A DNA stretch of 38,802 bases from Planctomycetota bacterium (GTDB lineage Bacteria > Planctomycetota > Planctomycetia > Pirellulales > Lacipirellulaceae), in the NCBI GenBank assembly GCA_024278955.1, contig JAJRSE010000120.1, forward strand, positions 1 through 38,802. The letters run 5' to 3'. A model generated the notes under the pieces. It was not told the DNA's origin. It saw only the letters and a program-made list of their open reading frames with translations, and ran no database searches. Positions 15,778 through 24,360 of this stretch are shown here, in pieces; the stretch's first letter is position 1; every line of letters begins with the position of its first letter. Both the position numbers and the translations under genes were made by a program.

Positions 15778-17982
15778 TCAGTCGATAAGCCAATCAACAA
15801 TAGCCGTATTCCCATCTCCTGAAGTTGTCCAGTTAAGAGTGCCGGCGGATGCGGAAAAAGCCTTGGAGGCCAACGGTGGCTCTGGCTTCAGGTCGGAAAT
15901 GTAGACTTTTCGTGATGAATTCAAGACGACAAGAGCGGGGACATCACCGTATTTGACAATTCCAGGAAGGAAACGAGCGTCGCGGAAATTATCCAATTGA
16001 CGAAAGCGAAAACCGGCGACTTCAGCAGCCAACCGATCGACGGAGTTCTCGACAACAGCCCCGGCAGCCAAAGCAAGTACGCCCGCCGATCCCGTGCCAA
16101 CAAGTTGAACCGACTGCACGTCATTCCCCTCATTCGTTTGAACCCACTGGAGAAGCGACAAAATATCGTGAACTCGCTGGGAAAATAACGGAGCGTTATA
16201 CCCATAGGTGTAAGCGGCAGACTCGCGAGGGTTAGATACCGTGCGGTTTTCGCCTGCCGTCTCCTCCCGGATCGCTGCTTCTCCTTGCCCGAACAGATCG
16301 GCAGTCACAACAGAGAAGCCGGCAGAAAGAAGTTTTGCGACTGCCGGAATCGGTTTCGCTTCGTCATCAAAAACTCCCTGTTTCCCTTTTTCGGTTAGCC
16401 AGATAACGACTTGTCCGTTCCAGTCGGTCTGTTGCGGAAAGAGAGAGAGGGCAAGAACTTGTTCGTCATGTTGAGAAACGGTCAACCGTTGCTTCGTAAG
16501 GCGGTAGCTTTTACAATCGACTTCAACGACTTGGGTTTGCTCAACTGGACCAACGTCGTTGGGAGTGCGCCCGATTATCGCCTTCACCGCTTCGCCAATA
16601 ACCTCTCGGAAGTTCGTCTCGTCGGCGGGATCGATCGTGGCAATTTGCCGATCCGACTGCTCGGTTAAGTAGGCCAGCAGCTCCCGTTCAAAATCTTCTC
16701 CTTGCCTTGTCGGCCGAGGATGTTCGGCATCCCATACGGTCATCTCCTCGGGCGAAAGTAGCCGATAGTCTTCTTCGACGATCGGCTTGTCGAGGCCAAG
16801 ACGCAGGTAGCGGTTGAACCACTCGTACATCCTCGCTCGCGTAACGTAGTTGTAGTTGTGATAGAAGTTCAAATAGGGCGTACATTTTACGTTGTTTTTT
16901 GCGCCGAGCATCGCGTAGAGTTCCTGAAGTTCTGGGAATCCTCGCGTCATCATCTCTTTGGTCCAATCGTCGGCTGCTGTCATGGCTTGGGGCTTGGGAG
17001 CAAAGAGTGCTGCAAGCTCGACATTGCCCGTACCAATCCTCAACAGGCAGCAGTTTTCGCAGGTACATCCTCCCTGCATCGACGTTGAAACCATTCCCTG
17101 GGGAAACAAAACGATAGGCCGAGGGTCAAGAATCCCCAAAAGAATTGTCTGAGTTCCACCGCCGCTGCCGCCAGTCACTCCCAGGCGAGTCGGATCGACA
17201 TCGGGAAGGCTGCACAAAAAATCGAGCGAGCGGATATTGTTCCAAGTTTGCAGACTGAGAACCGATTGAAATCGGAGTTCCGCTTGAGTGCTATAAAGAC
17301 CCCAACTTTCCGAATCCTCCATTTCGGGGCGCCGCTTAGCAAACCGATGGGTAAGATCGTGCGACAACTGCATGTTGTCAGCATAGCCGAGCATATCGAC
17401 GATCAGAACAACACATCCCATGCGCGCCAACTGAACGCAGCGAGCCAACTTGGGGAAACGGCCTGAAGCCTCAAATCGCTCCGCACCTCGTACAATTTGC
17501 TCACGAACCTTATCGCCTGCATCCATCAGTCGTCCACCGTGGCCATGCGGGCTAAGAACTACTGGAAATGGCCCCTTCTTTCCTACGGGCCGAAACAACT
17601 GCCCTGTTACAAAAAAACCAGGGACCGATTCAAAATAAACTTTCTCGACCGTGAAGCCCTCGCGTTCGATTCGACTATGAATGACCGCGTTGAGTGGGGT
17701 TCGCTCAGGCATCGGCCACAAACCGGTGCTCACAAGTGTTTGTTGTTTCAAAAAACTCGCTCTTGAATGCCAGGCCTCAGGAGTCTTGGGAACCGTGAAC
17801 GGAAAGTAGCCATGGAGATCTTTGAGCGGTTTCATTCGCTGGTCGTCCAATTCCTGTCCGCCCTCCAGGACACGCAGGCTGGCCAATTCGTCCGCCGAAG
17901 CCGCTCCCTTAGCCGAAGAATAGGAAGCCGACAGAAGGCAGGGTGAGACGAGCAACGCAAATAAAAATGCTGGGCAGTTCAT
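15778..17982 (-). CDS. Secreted acetylxylan-esterase-like alpha/beta hydrolase
   Basis: The ATG at 17982, with a GGAG Shine-Dalgarno, gives 734 residues starting with a signal peptide (MNCPAFLFALLVSPCLLSAS). The main hydrolase domain (about 95-400) has VVLSPHGHGG as oxyanion-hole region, the nucleophile elbow GVTGGSGGGTQ with Ser273, and FYHNYN near the expected histidine. A cysteine cluster CTCENCC (306-312) sits beside QGMVSTSMQGG; it may bind metal or form disulfides. The C-terminal third (from about 535) looks like a second hydrolase-type domain with GTGSAGVLALAAG at the elbow. Family resemblance is to the AXE1/abhydrolase_7 proteins that planctomycetes encode in number and that deacylate polysaccharides outside the cell. 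An in-frame extension to 18129 has no coding character. Confidence 0.8.
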   Translation of the reverse strand: MNCPAFLFALLVSPCLLSASYSSAKGAASADELASLRVLEGGQELDDQRMKPLKDLHGYFPFTVPKTPEAWHSRASFLKQQTLVSTGLWPMPERTPLNAVIHSRIEREGFTVEKVYFESVPGFFVTGQLFRPVGKKGPFPVVLSPHGHGGRLMDAGDKVREQIVRGAERFEASGRFPKLARCVQLARMGCVVLIVDMLGYADNMQLSHDLTHRFAKRRPEMEDSESWGLYSTQAELRFQSVLSLQTWNNIRSLDFLCSLPDVDPTRLGVTGGSGGGTQTILLGILDPRPIVLFPQGMVSTSMQGGCTCENCCLLRIGTGNVELAALFAPKPQAMTAADDWTKEMMTRGFPELQELYAMLGAKNNVKCTPYLNFYHNYNYVTRARMYEWFNRYLRLGLDKPIVEEDYRLLSPEEMTVWDAEHPRPTRQGEDFERELLAYLTEQSDRQIATIDPADETNFREVIGEAVKAIIGRTPNDVGPVEQTQVVEVDCKSYRLTKQRLTVSQHDEQVLALSLFPQQTDWNGQVVIWLTEKGKQGVFDDEAKPIPAVAKLLSAGFSVVTADLFGQGEAAIREETAGENRTVSNPRESAAYTYGYNAPLFSQRVHDILSLLQWVQTNEGNDVQSVQLVGTGSAGVLALAAGAVVENSVDRLAAEVAGFRFRQLDNFRDARFLPGIVKYGDVPALVVLNSSRKVYISDLKPEPPLASKAFSASAGTLNWTTSGDGNTAIVDWLID

Positions 17983-18651
17983 CTTTTCTCCAAAGGTTCT
18001 TGTTGATTCTTTCAAATCAAAATTGGTAATACTTCGGCTGATTCGTAAGCAGACCTTAGCAGACCTTTTCGACGTAGACAAAGGAAAAAGACAGCGAATT
18101 ATTCTTTCGACGCCCACCTCAGCGATCATTCTCAGTAATTCTACCCAACTTCACTGTAAGCGACAAAATACGCTCGGGATACTTTTTGGCTAGATTGTTT
18201 TTCTCCTAGGTACTACAGCGTTAAGTCATCGGAACCACAACAACACGACGAACACCGCAGCAGAGTAAAAAAGACAGGACAAGCAATGTGAAACGGTGTT
18301 TTGTTGAGTCGGCATTTTCCAGGAAACAATATGCCAACTTGTTGATCGAGGAACAATCATTGAAACCCCAGTGTTTCTAGCTCCATCTCGTTGTGTCCGT
18401 CGTGTCGTCGTGGTTCAGTCTAGCGTTGTAGTACTAGGGGGCCTTCCAGAAGGTTAAACAGTTCTTTCCGTCCCTGGCGGCGGAATACTAACTTCCAACT
18501 GCCTTGTAGCCTAACTTTTCTAGAGCAAGAGCTTCTTGACTTTGCCATTCTTTTTTGCTTCCAGCTAGACGTTCGGACATGCGAAACGCTATCCTAAGGG
18601 AAAATTGCTATGTGATATGAGTCTCGTAATGCTGTCGGAGCACAATTGGAC
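17983..18651. other. Divergent intergenic region with an inverted repeat
   Basis: This 669-base region separates the minus-strand esterase from the plus-strand PQQ protein and must hold promoters for both. It contains the inverted repeat at 18232-18416. No gene of its own is supported, and no clear promoter could be assigned. Confidence 0.5.
18232..18416. repeat. Inverted repeat of the 'aaccacga' family, copy 1
   Basis: The left arm 18232-18255 and the right arm 18393-18416 are 24 bp each and match at 21 positions as an inverted repeat. The shared pattern is GAACCAC, then ACACGACG, then ACAC. All three differences are A in one arm and G in the other, so a transcript of the minus strand would pair them as U-G wobbles. 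The 137-base interior has no gene. The same design, outward arms beginning AACCAC and carrying spaced ACGA words, recurs at 20985-21158. This makes a dispersed palindromic element likely. Confidence 0.6.
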
Positions 18652-19899
18652 ATGAAAAATTTTCATTTTTGGCTTGCCTGTTTTGTTTCACTTGCAATCA
18701 CAAATCTCCTGGAGGCTGAGGAAGCGTATTGGCCTCAGTGGCAGGGGAAAAGCCAGGATTCGGTTTCAACCGAAACCGGGCTCCTACAAGATTGGCCTGA
18801 GCAAGGGCCCGAGCAGGTTTGGAGGTTCGAGGATTGCGGTCTTGGCTATTCTGGGCCTGCGATTGTTGGCGAACGGCTCTACATTCTCGGGGCGCGAAAC
18901 GGTGAAGAGCAGCTTATCTGCTTGCAGGTATCGAACGGCAAAGAAATTTGGTCGACTTCCATTGGCCCAACTCTAGAAAATGCCTGGGGCGATGGCCCCC
19001 GCTCTACGCCCACGGTCGATGGCAGTTTGGTTTATGCTCTTGGCGCGCAAGGCAGCCTGATTTGCTGCAACGTCGAAGATGGCCAGCTAAATTGGTCGAA
19101 GTCGTTGCTGGAGTTGGGCGGCGAAGTACCTGTCTGGGGGTTTAGCGAATCGCCCACAATCCATGATCAAAAGATACTTTGCACGCCAGGCGGTAAGGAG
19201 GGAGCTATTGTTGCTCTCGACAAAATCTCGGGAAATTTGCTTTGGCAGACAGACGAGCTGACCGATACGCCGCACTACAGTTCGATCGTCACGACCGAGC
19301 ATCTTGGCAAACAAGTTGGCATCCAACTGCTAGTAAGTCAGTTGGTTGGTTTTGATCTGCAAACCGGGAAGCTGCTATGGAGCGTTCCCTGGGGCGGTAG
19401 CGTGGCAGTGGTTCCAACGCCTATCGTTTGGGAGAATAAAATCTTCGTTACCTCAGGGTATGGCGCCGGTTGCATGATGGTCAAAATGGGCGCAGGGCAC
19501 ACGGCGGAGAAAGTTTATGAAAACAAACTGATGGTAAATCAGCATGGAAGTGTGATTCGACTAGAGGAAAACCTCTTTGGGTACTCCGACAAAAAAGGGT
19601 GGACCTGTCTGGACTTCGACACGGGAGAAAAAATTTGGCGAGAGCGCAAGAAGCTAGGAAAAGGGGCGATCGCCTACGCCGATGGCCGTTTCTATTGCCT
19701 TAGCGAAGACGAGGGCGAAATCGTTTTAATCGAGGCTTCGGCGGAAGGCTGGGAAGAGCATGGACGCTTTGTGCTAGAGCCTCAAACCGAAATACGCAGC
19801 GACCGAGGAAAAGTTTGGACCCATCCAGTTATCGCGGGCGGGCGGCTGTATTTGCGCGACCAAGATTTGCTGTTTAGCTTTGATGTGAGTGGACGCTAG
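18652..19899 (+). CDS. Exported PQQ-like beta-propeller repeat protein
   Basis: The 415-residue protein has a signal peptide (MKNFHFWLACFVSLAITNLL, cleaved near LEAEEA) followed by a single beta-propeller. The blades have the PQQ/BamB-type pattern: LICLQVSNGKEIW, LICCNVEDGQLNW, IVALDKISGNLLWQ, GFDLQTGKLLWS and CLDFDTGEKIWR. The opening YWPQWQGKSQDSVSTETGLL is typical of planctomycete PQQ-binding-like proteins. Such proteins either act as dehydrogenases or simply bind partners. No dehydrogenase-specific disulfide ring or catalytic Asp was recognised, so a binding role is as likely. I prefer the ATG at 18652, with GGAG at 18637, over the TTG six bases upstream. Confidence 0.85.
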   Translation: MKNFHFWLACFVSLAITNLLEAEEAYWPQWQGKSQDSVSTETGLLQDWPEQGPEQVWRFEDCGLGYSGPAIVGERLYILGARNGEEQLICLQVSNGKEIWSTSIGPTLENAWGDGPRSTPTVDGSLVYALGAQGSLICCNVEDGQLNWSKSLLELGGEVPVWGFSESPTIHDQKILCTPGGKEGAIVALDKISGNLLWQTDELTDTPHYSSIVTTEHLGKQVGIQLLVSQLVGFDLQTGKLLWSVPWGGSVAVVPTPIVWENKIFVTSGYGAGCMMVKMGAGHTAEKVYENKLMVNQHGSVIRLEENLFGYSDKKGWTCLDFDTGEKIWRERKKLGKGAIAYADGRFYCLSEDEGEIVLIEASAEGWEEHGRFVLEPQTEIRSDRGKVWTHPVIAGGRLYLRDQDLLFSFDVSGR

Positions 19900-19920
19900 C
19901 TTATTGGGGGTTAGACGCGA

Positions 19921-20043
19921 GTGGTCCGCCGCAGCTTGATTTTGGGATTAGCCGTTTTGGCGCTAGCCACAGTTGATGCAGAAGGAACGAAAGCACTAGT
20001 TGGAATTTCCAAAGATCTCTCACTATTTCTTCTTTGGCTTTAG
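19921..20043 (+). pseudogene. Short ORF with signal-peptide-like start, possible gene remnant
   Basis: A 40-codon frame from GTG at 19921 reads VVRRSLILGLAVLALATVDA, then GTKALVGISKDLS. The first 20 residues look like a complete signal peptide with an ALA-type cleavage region. GGGGG lies about 12 bases upstream. The frame ends at 20041-20043, inside the 3' end of the minus-strand YdjY gene. It may be the start of an exported-protein gene whose body was deleted, or chance. Confidence 0.25.
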
Positions 20044-20745
20044 GACCAATCGTACTGGGGTCCCTAGGGGCGGTACCTTCTTGGTGTTGGCTTCGAACAG
20101 GAGGCCGTCGTTGCCTTGGCTGCTTTCAACGGGAATGTCGAGCGTGGCGGTCGAGAAGTTGGAGACACAAACAAGCTCTCCGCCCTGGTCTGCCATATAA
20201 AATTCTTTGCCCGACGCTTCATCTTTGTGAAAGATGCTGCCAGCGAAAACCCACGAGTGAGTCATGGGCTTTTCGGTATCGATGTCGGTAACCCATTGCT
20301 GAGCGTCGGTCGCCTGCCATTTGCCAGCTTGGTCGAGCCAATGAACCTCGATTGCGATTTCGGTACCAGTAGGCGGCTTAAACTCGGGATCGAATTGGAC
20401 AGGCGAGCCGGTCTCAGCCCCGACAAGCAACAAGGCTGCATGCACGATTTGTGGCTGACTGTAGACGGCAACGACCGATTCGTGCTCTTTGGTGCCAACC
20501 TCGCAAGCAAACATTTCTAGCATGCCCTCGCGAAGCGAGACGTAGCCATCGACCATGACGAGACCAAGCTTGCGATCGACCCAAACCCGGCAGGGCCCTG
20601 GCATGGGGTCGACCCCTTCGGGCGGAGGCAACTGAGGGGGCTCAGCCTCGGCTGTTACCTCGGATGCGTGAGCCATACTGGCAGAAAAAAGCCCAAGCCA
20701 TGCCGTGCAAAGCAGGAGGGCCAATAGGGCCGAGAACTTCAACAT
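20023..20745 (-). CDS. Secreted YdjY-domain protein
   Basis: The 240-residue protein starts with a signal peptide (MLKFSALLALLLCTAWLGLF, cleavage near AHASEV) and a proline-rich linker. A YdjY-type domain follows from about residue 50: RVWVDRKLGLVMVDGYVSL, MLEMFACEVGTKEHESVV, and QIVHAALLLVGAETGSPVQF. The mature domain is about 190 residues. The C-terminus ends PVRLVLKPKKK. The molecular function of this family is not established; in planctomycetes it is widespread and exported. A GGAGG Shine-Dalgarno precedes the start. It faces the PQQ-repeat gene on the other strand. Confidence 0.8.
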   Translation of the reverse strand: MLKFSALLALLLCTAWLGLFSASMAHASEVTAEAEPPQLPPPEGVDPMPGPCRVWVDRKLGLVMVDGYVSLREGMLEMFACEVGTKEHESVVAVYSQPQIVHAALLLVGAETGSPVQFDPEFKPPTGTEIAIEVHWLDQAGKWQATDAQQWVTDIDTEKPMTHSWVFAGSIFHKDEASGKEFYMADQGGELVCVSNFSTATLDIPVESSQGNDGLLFEANTKKVPPLGTPVRLVLKPKKK

Positions 20746-21196
20746 TTCACCTCCGGAAGCGGTATTTAGGATTTTTTGCGGGGTTTCTCAAGCGATTTTA
20801 TTTTTTCGACCGACCGCATTGCCTTCAGATCATTGTAGCGAGACTCACAGCTGGCGTCGTGCCAAACTTTCGGGGCGAAAAATTGCTAGCCCCCCATGAA
20901 ATTTGAACGCCGCGCCTCTAGAATGGTGATTCTCGCCGCCTTACCCCGGCAACAAATCTATCTGCAAACGCTTTACCTATCTTCCTCAGACTGAAAACAA
21001 GACCAACCACGAATGTTACGAATACCGCGAATCCTAGGGAATCCGAAGGAGCTTCTCCAAGAATTTTTTTATCCAGGGGAGCATCCTTAACAAGTTGATT
21101 TCCTGCTTGTTTATTCGTGGTATTCGTCTAATTCGTGGTTCCCTCTTTTCAGTTTGAGTTATTCGAATTACGCCGATTCAACTTCAAAGGAATGTA
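20746..21196. other. Intergenic region containing inverted repeat copy 2
   Basis: This divergent spacer lies between the YdjY gene and the plus-strand gene at 21197. Most of its right half is the 20985-21158 inverted repeat. The left part is open in short frames only, with no recognisable protein. AAAGGA at 21186-21191 is the Shine-Dalgarno of the next gene. Confidence 0.6.
20985..21158. repeat. Inverted repeat of the 'aaccacga' family, copy 2
   Basis: The arms 20985-21032 and 21113-21158 are inverted copies over about 46-48 bases. They share blocks CTCA-ACTGAAAA, AACCACGAAT, ACGAATACC and CGAAT, differing by a two-base indel and a few substitutions. About 80 bases separate the arms. The wording (AACCACGAAT-N3-ACGAATACC) resembles the arms of the element at 18232-18416. 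Such symmetrical dispersed sequences fit REP- or MITE-like elements. The element ends 38 bases before the next gene and could form a hairpin in its leader. Confidence 0.7.
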
Positions 21197-23065
21197 ATGG
21201 CCTCAACCCTTCAGCCTGCCTCCAAAAGCTTGGCTTCTACCAAAAAAACGTCTAGGCGTCTGTCGGAGCAGGCAAGCTCGGTACGATTTTGGCGAGACAA
21301 GACCCCCACAGGCGTGGAATCTGCCGACGACTGGAAGCTTTGGGCAGCTCATTTAGGAAGTCGCCAGGCACCGAAATCGCTCATGAACCTCTGCCTATCG
21401 GAAGAGTTGCCTCTGCGGTGGGGAATCTCTCGGGAAGAGCTTTCGGGGCAAGCGGCTGAATTGCTTTCTCTCGCACAAAAGCTTGACGCAAGGTCTCCTG
21501 ATAAGTCGCGTCCGTCAAAAAAGAAGACCGAGCAGTTGCTTAGCAAATGGCAGAAAGGGACAAGTTCCCAACCGCAGTCAATCGATTTTGCTTTGGAATG
21601 CCTGGCTGTGGCGCATGCCTTGCCGCGGATTGCCGATTTGGTGAAGCCCGAGCTGTGGTGGAAGCTACTTGATGCGCTCTGGCAGATTGTGCAGTCGTCT
21701 GCCGATTGGCGCATTGATGTGGAGTTGCCCCCAGAAGAAGGGCTTGCGCAGCAGATGCTTTCTGGCGAGCTTCCTCTTACGCTGGCCCATTTGCTACCCG
21801 AGATGCGACCTGTCCACAAGCTACGTGCTGCCGCTCACGAAGCCCTCTCCGATGGGCTGGCGGAGCTACTCAACGGCGACGGATTGGTGCGCGGCACGCA
21901 TCTCGCGGTGCAACGTCCGCTGCTGGCGTGCTGGACCCGATGTCGGGCGTTGAGCCAATCGCATAAGAAAAACGCTTGGAACCAAAAAGCCGAAAAACAG
22001 TATCAGTGCCTCGTGACGCACGCAATTGCGCTTTCGTCGCCCACGGGCAGGCCACTTTTGGGATGGCCACACGATGCACCGTGGACACCAGAATTTTTGC
22101 AAAACGCGGTTCGTCTAGGAGGCGATGCGGCAGACCGAGCTGCGGCGCGTTTTACTTTCAGCAAAAAAATGACGAGCTTGTTACCTAAAAAAGGCACCAA
22201 GCTTGTGCCTGAGACTTCGGATCACTGCGAGTGGTCGGGTTTGGCGTATCTTCGCACCGATTGGGAACGTACCGAACCCACGGTTGTGGTCGACTACTCG
22301 ACTCCCGACCTACGGCTTGAGGTGTGGGCGGGCCCTCAGCGTTTGATCTCGGGCACTTGGGCGTTCGAGACCGCGCTCGATGGCAAACGCCTTGAGCCGA
22401 TAGGTTCATGGGATGAAGTTTGTTGGTTTAGCGACGAGGATGTCGATTATCTTGAGATTTCGATTGACCTCACCGGCGGCGCAAAGCTCGAACGGCAGAT
22501 TCTGCTTGCTCGCGACGAAACCTTTCTGCTGCTATCAGACAACGTGGTCGGCACCGAGGGGGGAGAAATTAGCCACAGTTACCGTCTACCGATAGATTCG
22601 GAGGTCGCGTTTGAACCAGCCAAAGAGACGAGAGAAGGATTGCTTGTTGCGGGCAAGACAGTTGCGCGAGTGCTCCCGCTGGCGCTGCCCGAGTGGCGGG
22701 TCGATCCAAGAACGGGCGAGCTTACTTCGAGTGAAGGGCAGCTTGAACTTTCTCAGAAGCTTCCTGGGCGAAACCTTTCCTGCCCACTTCTTATTGATTT
22801 GCGCAAACAACGTGCTCGCAAGGAGTGTACCTGGCGCCAGTTGGCAGTTGCTGAGTCGCTCGAAATTCAACCACACGACGTGGCGGTTGGGTATCGTGCT
22901 CAATGTGGCAAGGACCAATGGCTAGTCTATCGTTCGCTCGAAAAACCGGCCAACCGGTCAGTGTTGGGACAAAATATTTCGCTTGATTGCCTTGTGGCTC
23001 GATTCTTGGCACCAGAGGGCGAAGTTGATGAGTTGCTAGAAATCGAAGGAGGAGAAGAGGAATGA
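21197..23065 (+). CDS. Unknown planctomycete protein with heparinase-like architecture
   Basis: I do not recognise this 622-residue protein firmly. It has no signal peptide or transmembrane helix. The first half is alpha-helical and Ala/Leu-rich (for example FALECLAVAHALPRIADLV and LPLTLAHLLPEMRPVHKLRA), as in an alpha-toroid. The second half is beta-rich (VVVDYSTPDLRLEVWAGPQ, YLEISIDLTGGAKLERQIL, DETFLLLSDNVVG), like the beta-sandwich of heparinase II/III enzymes. WSGLAYLRTDW resembles the start of that sandwich. The LERQILLARDETFLLLSD wording recalls heparinase-type lyase C-terminal domains, but no catalytic residues can be assigned. An AAAGGA Shine-Dalgarno supports the start. YggS follows 178 bases downstream. 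Confidence 0.6.
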   Translation: MASTLQPASKSLASTKKTSRRLSEQASSVRFWRDKTPTGVESADDWKLWAAHLGSRQAPKSLMNLCLSEELPLRWGISREELSGQAAELLSLAQKLDARSPDKSRPSKKKTEQLLSKWQKGTSSQPQSIDFALECLAVAHALPRIADLVKPELWWKLLDALWQIVQSSADWRIDVELPPEEGLAQQMLSGELPLTLAHLLPEMRPVHKLRAAAHEALSDGLAELLNGDGLVRGTHLAVQRPLLACWTRCRALSQSHKKNAWNQKAEKQYQCLVTHAIALSSPTGRPLLGWPHDAPWTPEFLQNAVRLGGDAADRAAARFTFSKKMTSLLPKKGTKLVPETSDHCEWSGLAYLRTDWERTEPTVVVDYSTPDLRLEVWAGPQRLISGTWAFETALDGKRLEPIGSWDEVCWFSDEDVDYLEISIDLTGGAKLERQILLARDETFLLLSDNVVGTEGGEISHSYRLPIDSEVAFEPAKETREGLLVAGKTVARVLPLALPEWRVDPRTGELTSSEGQLELSQKLPGRNLSCPLLIDLRKQRARKECTWRQLAVAESLEIQPHDVAVGYRAQCGKDQWLVYRSLEKPANRSVLGQNISLDCLVARFLAPEGEVDELLEIEGGEEE

Positions 23066-23243
23066 AGGGCGACTTTTTTCTAAGCGACCAGCAGATGAGA
23101 AGATACCACCCCGACGCGTAATCGAAGGACACAGCGACCTGGTGGTTTTCCCTTCGTTTATGCATCTCGCTTGCGAAGCCTGTTGGCATCAAATCCCCCC
23201 TCCTACGGCACTAAATCAACCAAGATCTTGCAAGACGTAGACA

Positions 23244-23954
23244 ATGCCTGAGATTGAACAACGAATTGCTGAGAATCTTTCTTCGGTGCGCGAACGAATG
23301 GCGCGTGCCGCCGAATGTGCTGGTCGTGAATCTTCGAGCGCTCGGCTTATCGCGGTGACGAAATATGTGGGCGTTCGCGAAACGGCAGCTTTGCTTGCGG
23401 CCGGTTGTTCGACCCTGGGCGAGAGCCGCCCCCAGCAGCTGTGGGAAAAAGCCGAGCAAACCGAGCTGGCTTCTGCAAGCTGGCATCTCATCGGGCACTT
23501 GCAGCGTAATAAGGTCCGGCGGACGCTGCCGAAGGTCGATCTCATTCACAGCGTCGACAGCCTGCGGCTACTCAAGACAATCAACGAAATTTGCGGCGAA
23601 CTTGGAGAGCCCAAGCGTGTCTTATTAGAAGTGAATTGTTCGGGCGAAGCGGAGAAGCATGGACTGACCTCAGAATCGCTCAAGCCGCTTCTCGCAGAGC
23701 TAGCGAATTTTGAGCATGTCGAAGTCTGCGGTCTGATGACCATGGCTGCCCGCGAAGGAGGCGAAGCCACGGCAGCACAAAATTTTGCGTCTCTACGCGA
23801 GATTCGCGATCAGTCGCTCAAAGAATGTCCTCCCGGTGCTTTGCTTCCAGAACTTTCAATGGGGATGAGCCACGACTTCGAAGTAGCGATCCGCGAAGGC
23901 GCGACTCTGGTGCGAGTCGGGTCTTTGCTCTTTGAAGGGGTACGCGACGGGTAA
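23244..23954 (+). CDS. yggS: YggS/PLPBP family pyridoxal-phosphate homeostasis protein
   Basis: The 236-residue product matches the alanine-racemase N-terminal-like YggS family. The PLP lysine is Lys40 in LIAVTKYVG. Other family blocks are GESRPQQLWEKAE, WHLIGHLQRNKVR, IHSVDSLRLL, VCGLMTMA and the C-terminal LSMGMSHDFEVAIREGATLV followed by RVGSLLFEG. YggS binds pyridoxal 5'-phosphate without known catalysis and buffers vitamin B6 and amino-acid pools in the cytoplasm. Length is normal for the family. The immediate neighbours are not obviously related. Confidence 0.95.
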   Translation: MPEIEQRIAENLSSVRERMARAAECAGRESSSARLIAVTKYVGVRETAALLAAGCSTLGESRPQQLWEKAEQTELASASWHLIGHLQRNKVRRTLPKVDLIHSVDSLRLLKTINEICGELGEPKRVLLEVNCSGEAEKHGLTSESLKPLLAELANFEHVEVCGLMTMAAREGGEATAAQNFASLREIRDQSLKECPPGALLPELSMGMSHDFEVAIREGATLVRVGSLLFEGVRDG

Positions 23955-24360
23955 TGCAAAACCGTAGGTCGCCAGCACCTCCGTATTTCTACGTGGATTG
24001 TCAGATTTCGCAAGCCAAACGATCCTAAAATTCGGATAAGATGGGGGACGGGTTAAGCGGATTTGAAAGACAAATTGTGGTACGAATTATGGTACAGAAA
24101 TCGTGAGATGCGATTAATATTTCTGGGCGAATAACAGCAAATCTCTTTTGAAGCTGCGTTCGATTCTTATCCACAGAACCGTGTGGCGAAACGAAAAATC
24201 ACCAGTTGGCTAGCAAACTAGGCGCTCAGCTCGACATTGCCCTGCCATTCGAGTGCATTTATCATAGAATGCGGTATTCTCCCCCTCGCCCTTCCCCGGT
24301 AGATTCGTTGATTCCCAGTGCCGGGCCCTACGAGACATTTATCCACCTGGACGTTTCCCG
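23955..24360. other. Intergenic region upstream of the RND operon
   Basis: This 406-base spacer contains no convincing gene. TGGTAC occurs twice, 14 bases apart, near 24077-24096. A good sigma70-type box pair lies at 24237-24265 (listed separately). The last 90 bases would form the leader of the RND operon. Confidence 0.5.
24237..24265 (+). promoter_or_regulatory. Candidate sigma70-type promoter for the RND operon
   Basis: TTGCCC (24237-24242) and TATCAT (24260-24265) are separated by exactly 17 bases. The predicted start would fall near 24272, giving a leader of about 90 bases before the adaptor gene. No operator was recognised nearby. Confidence 0.35.
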
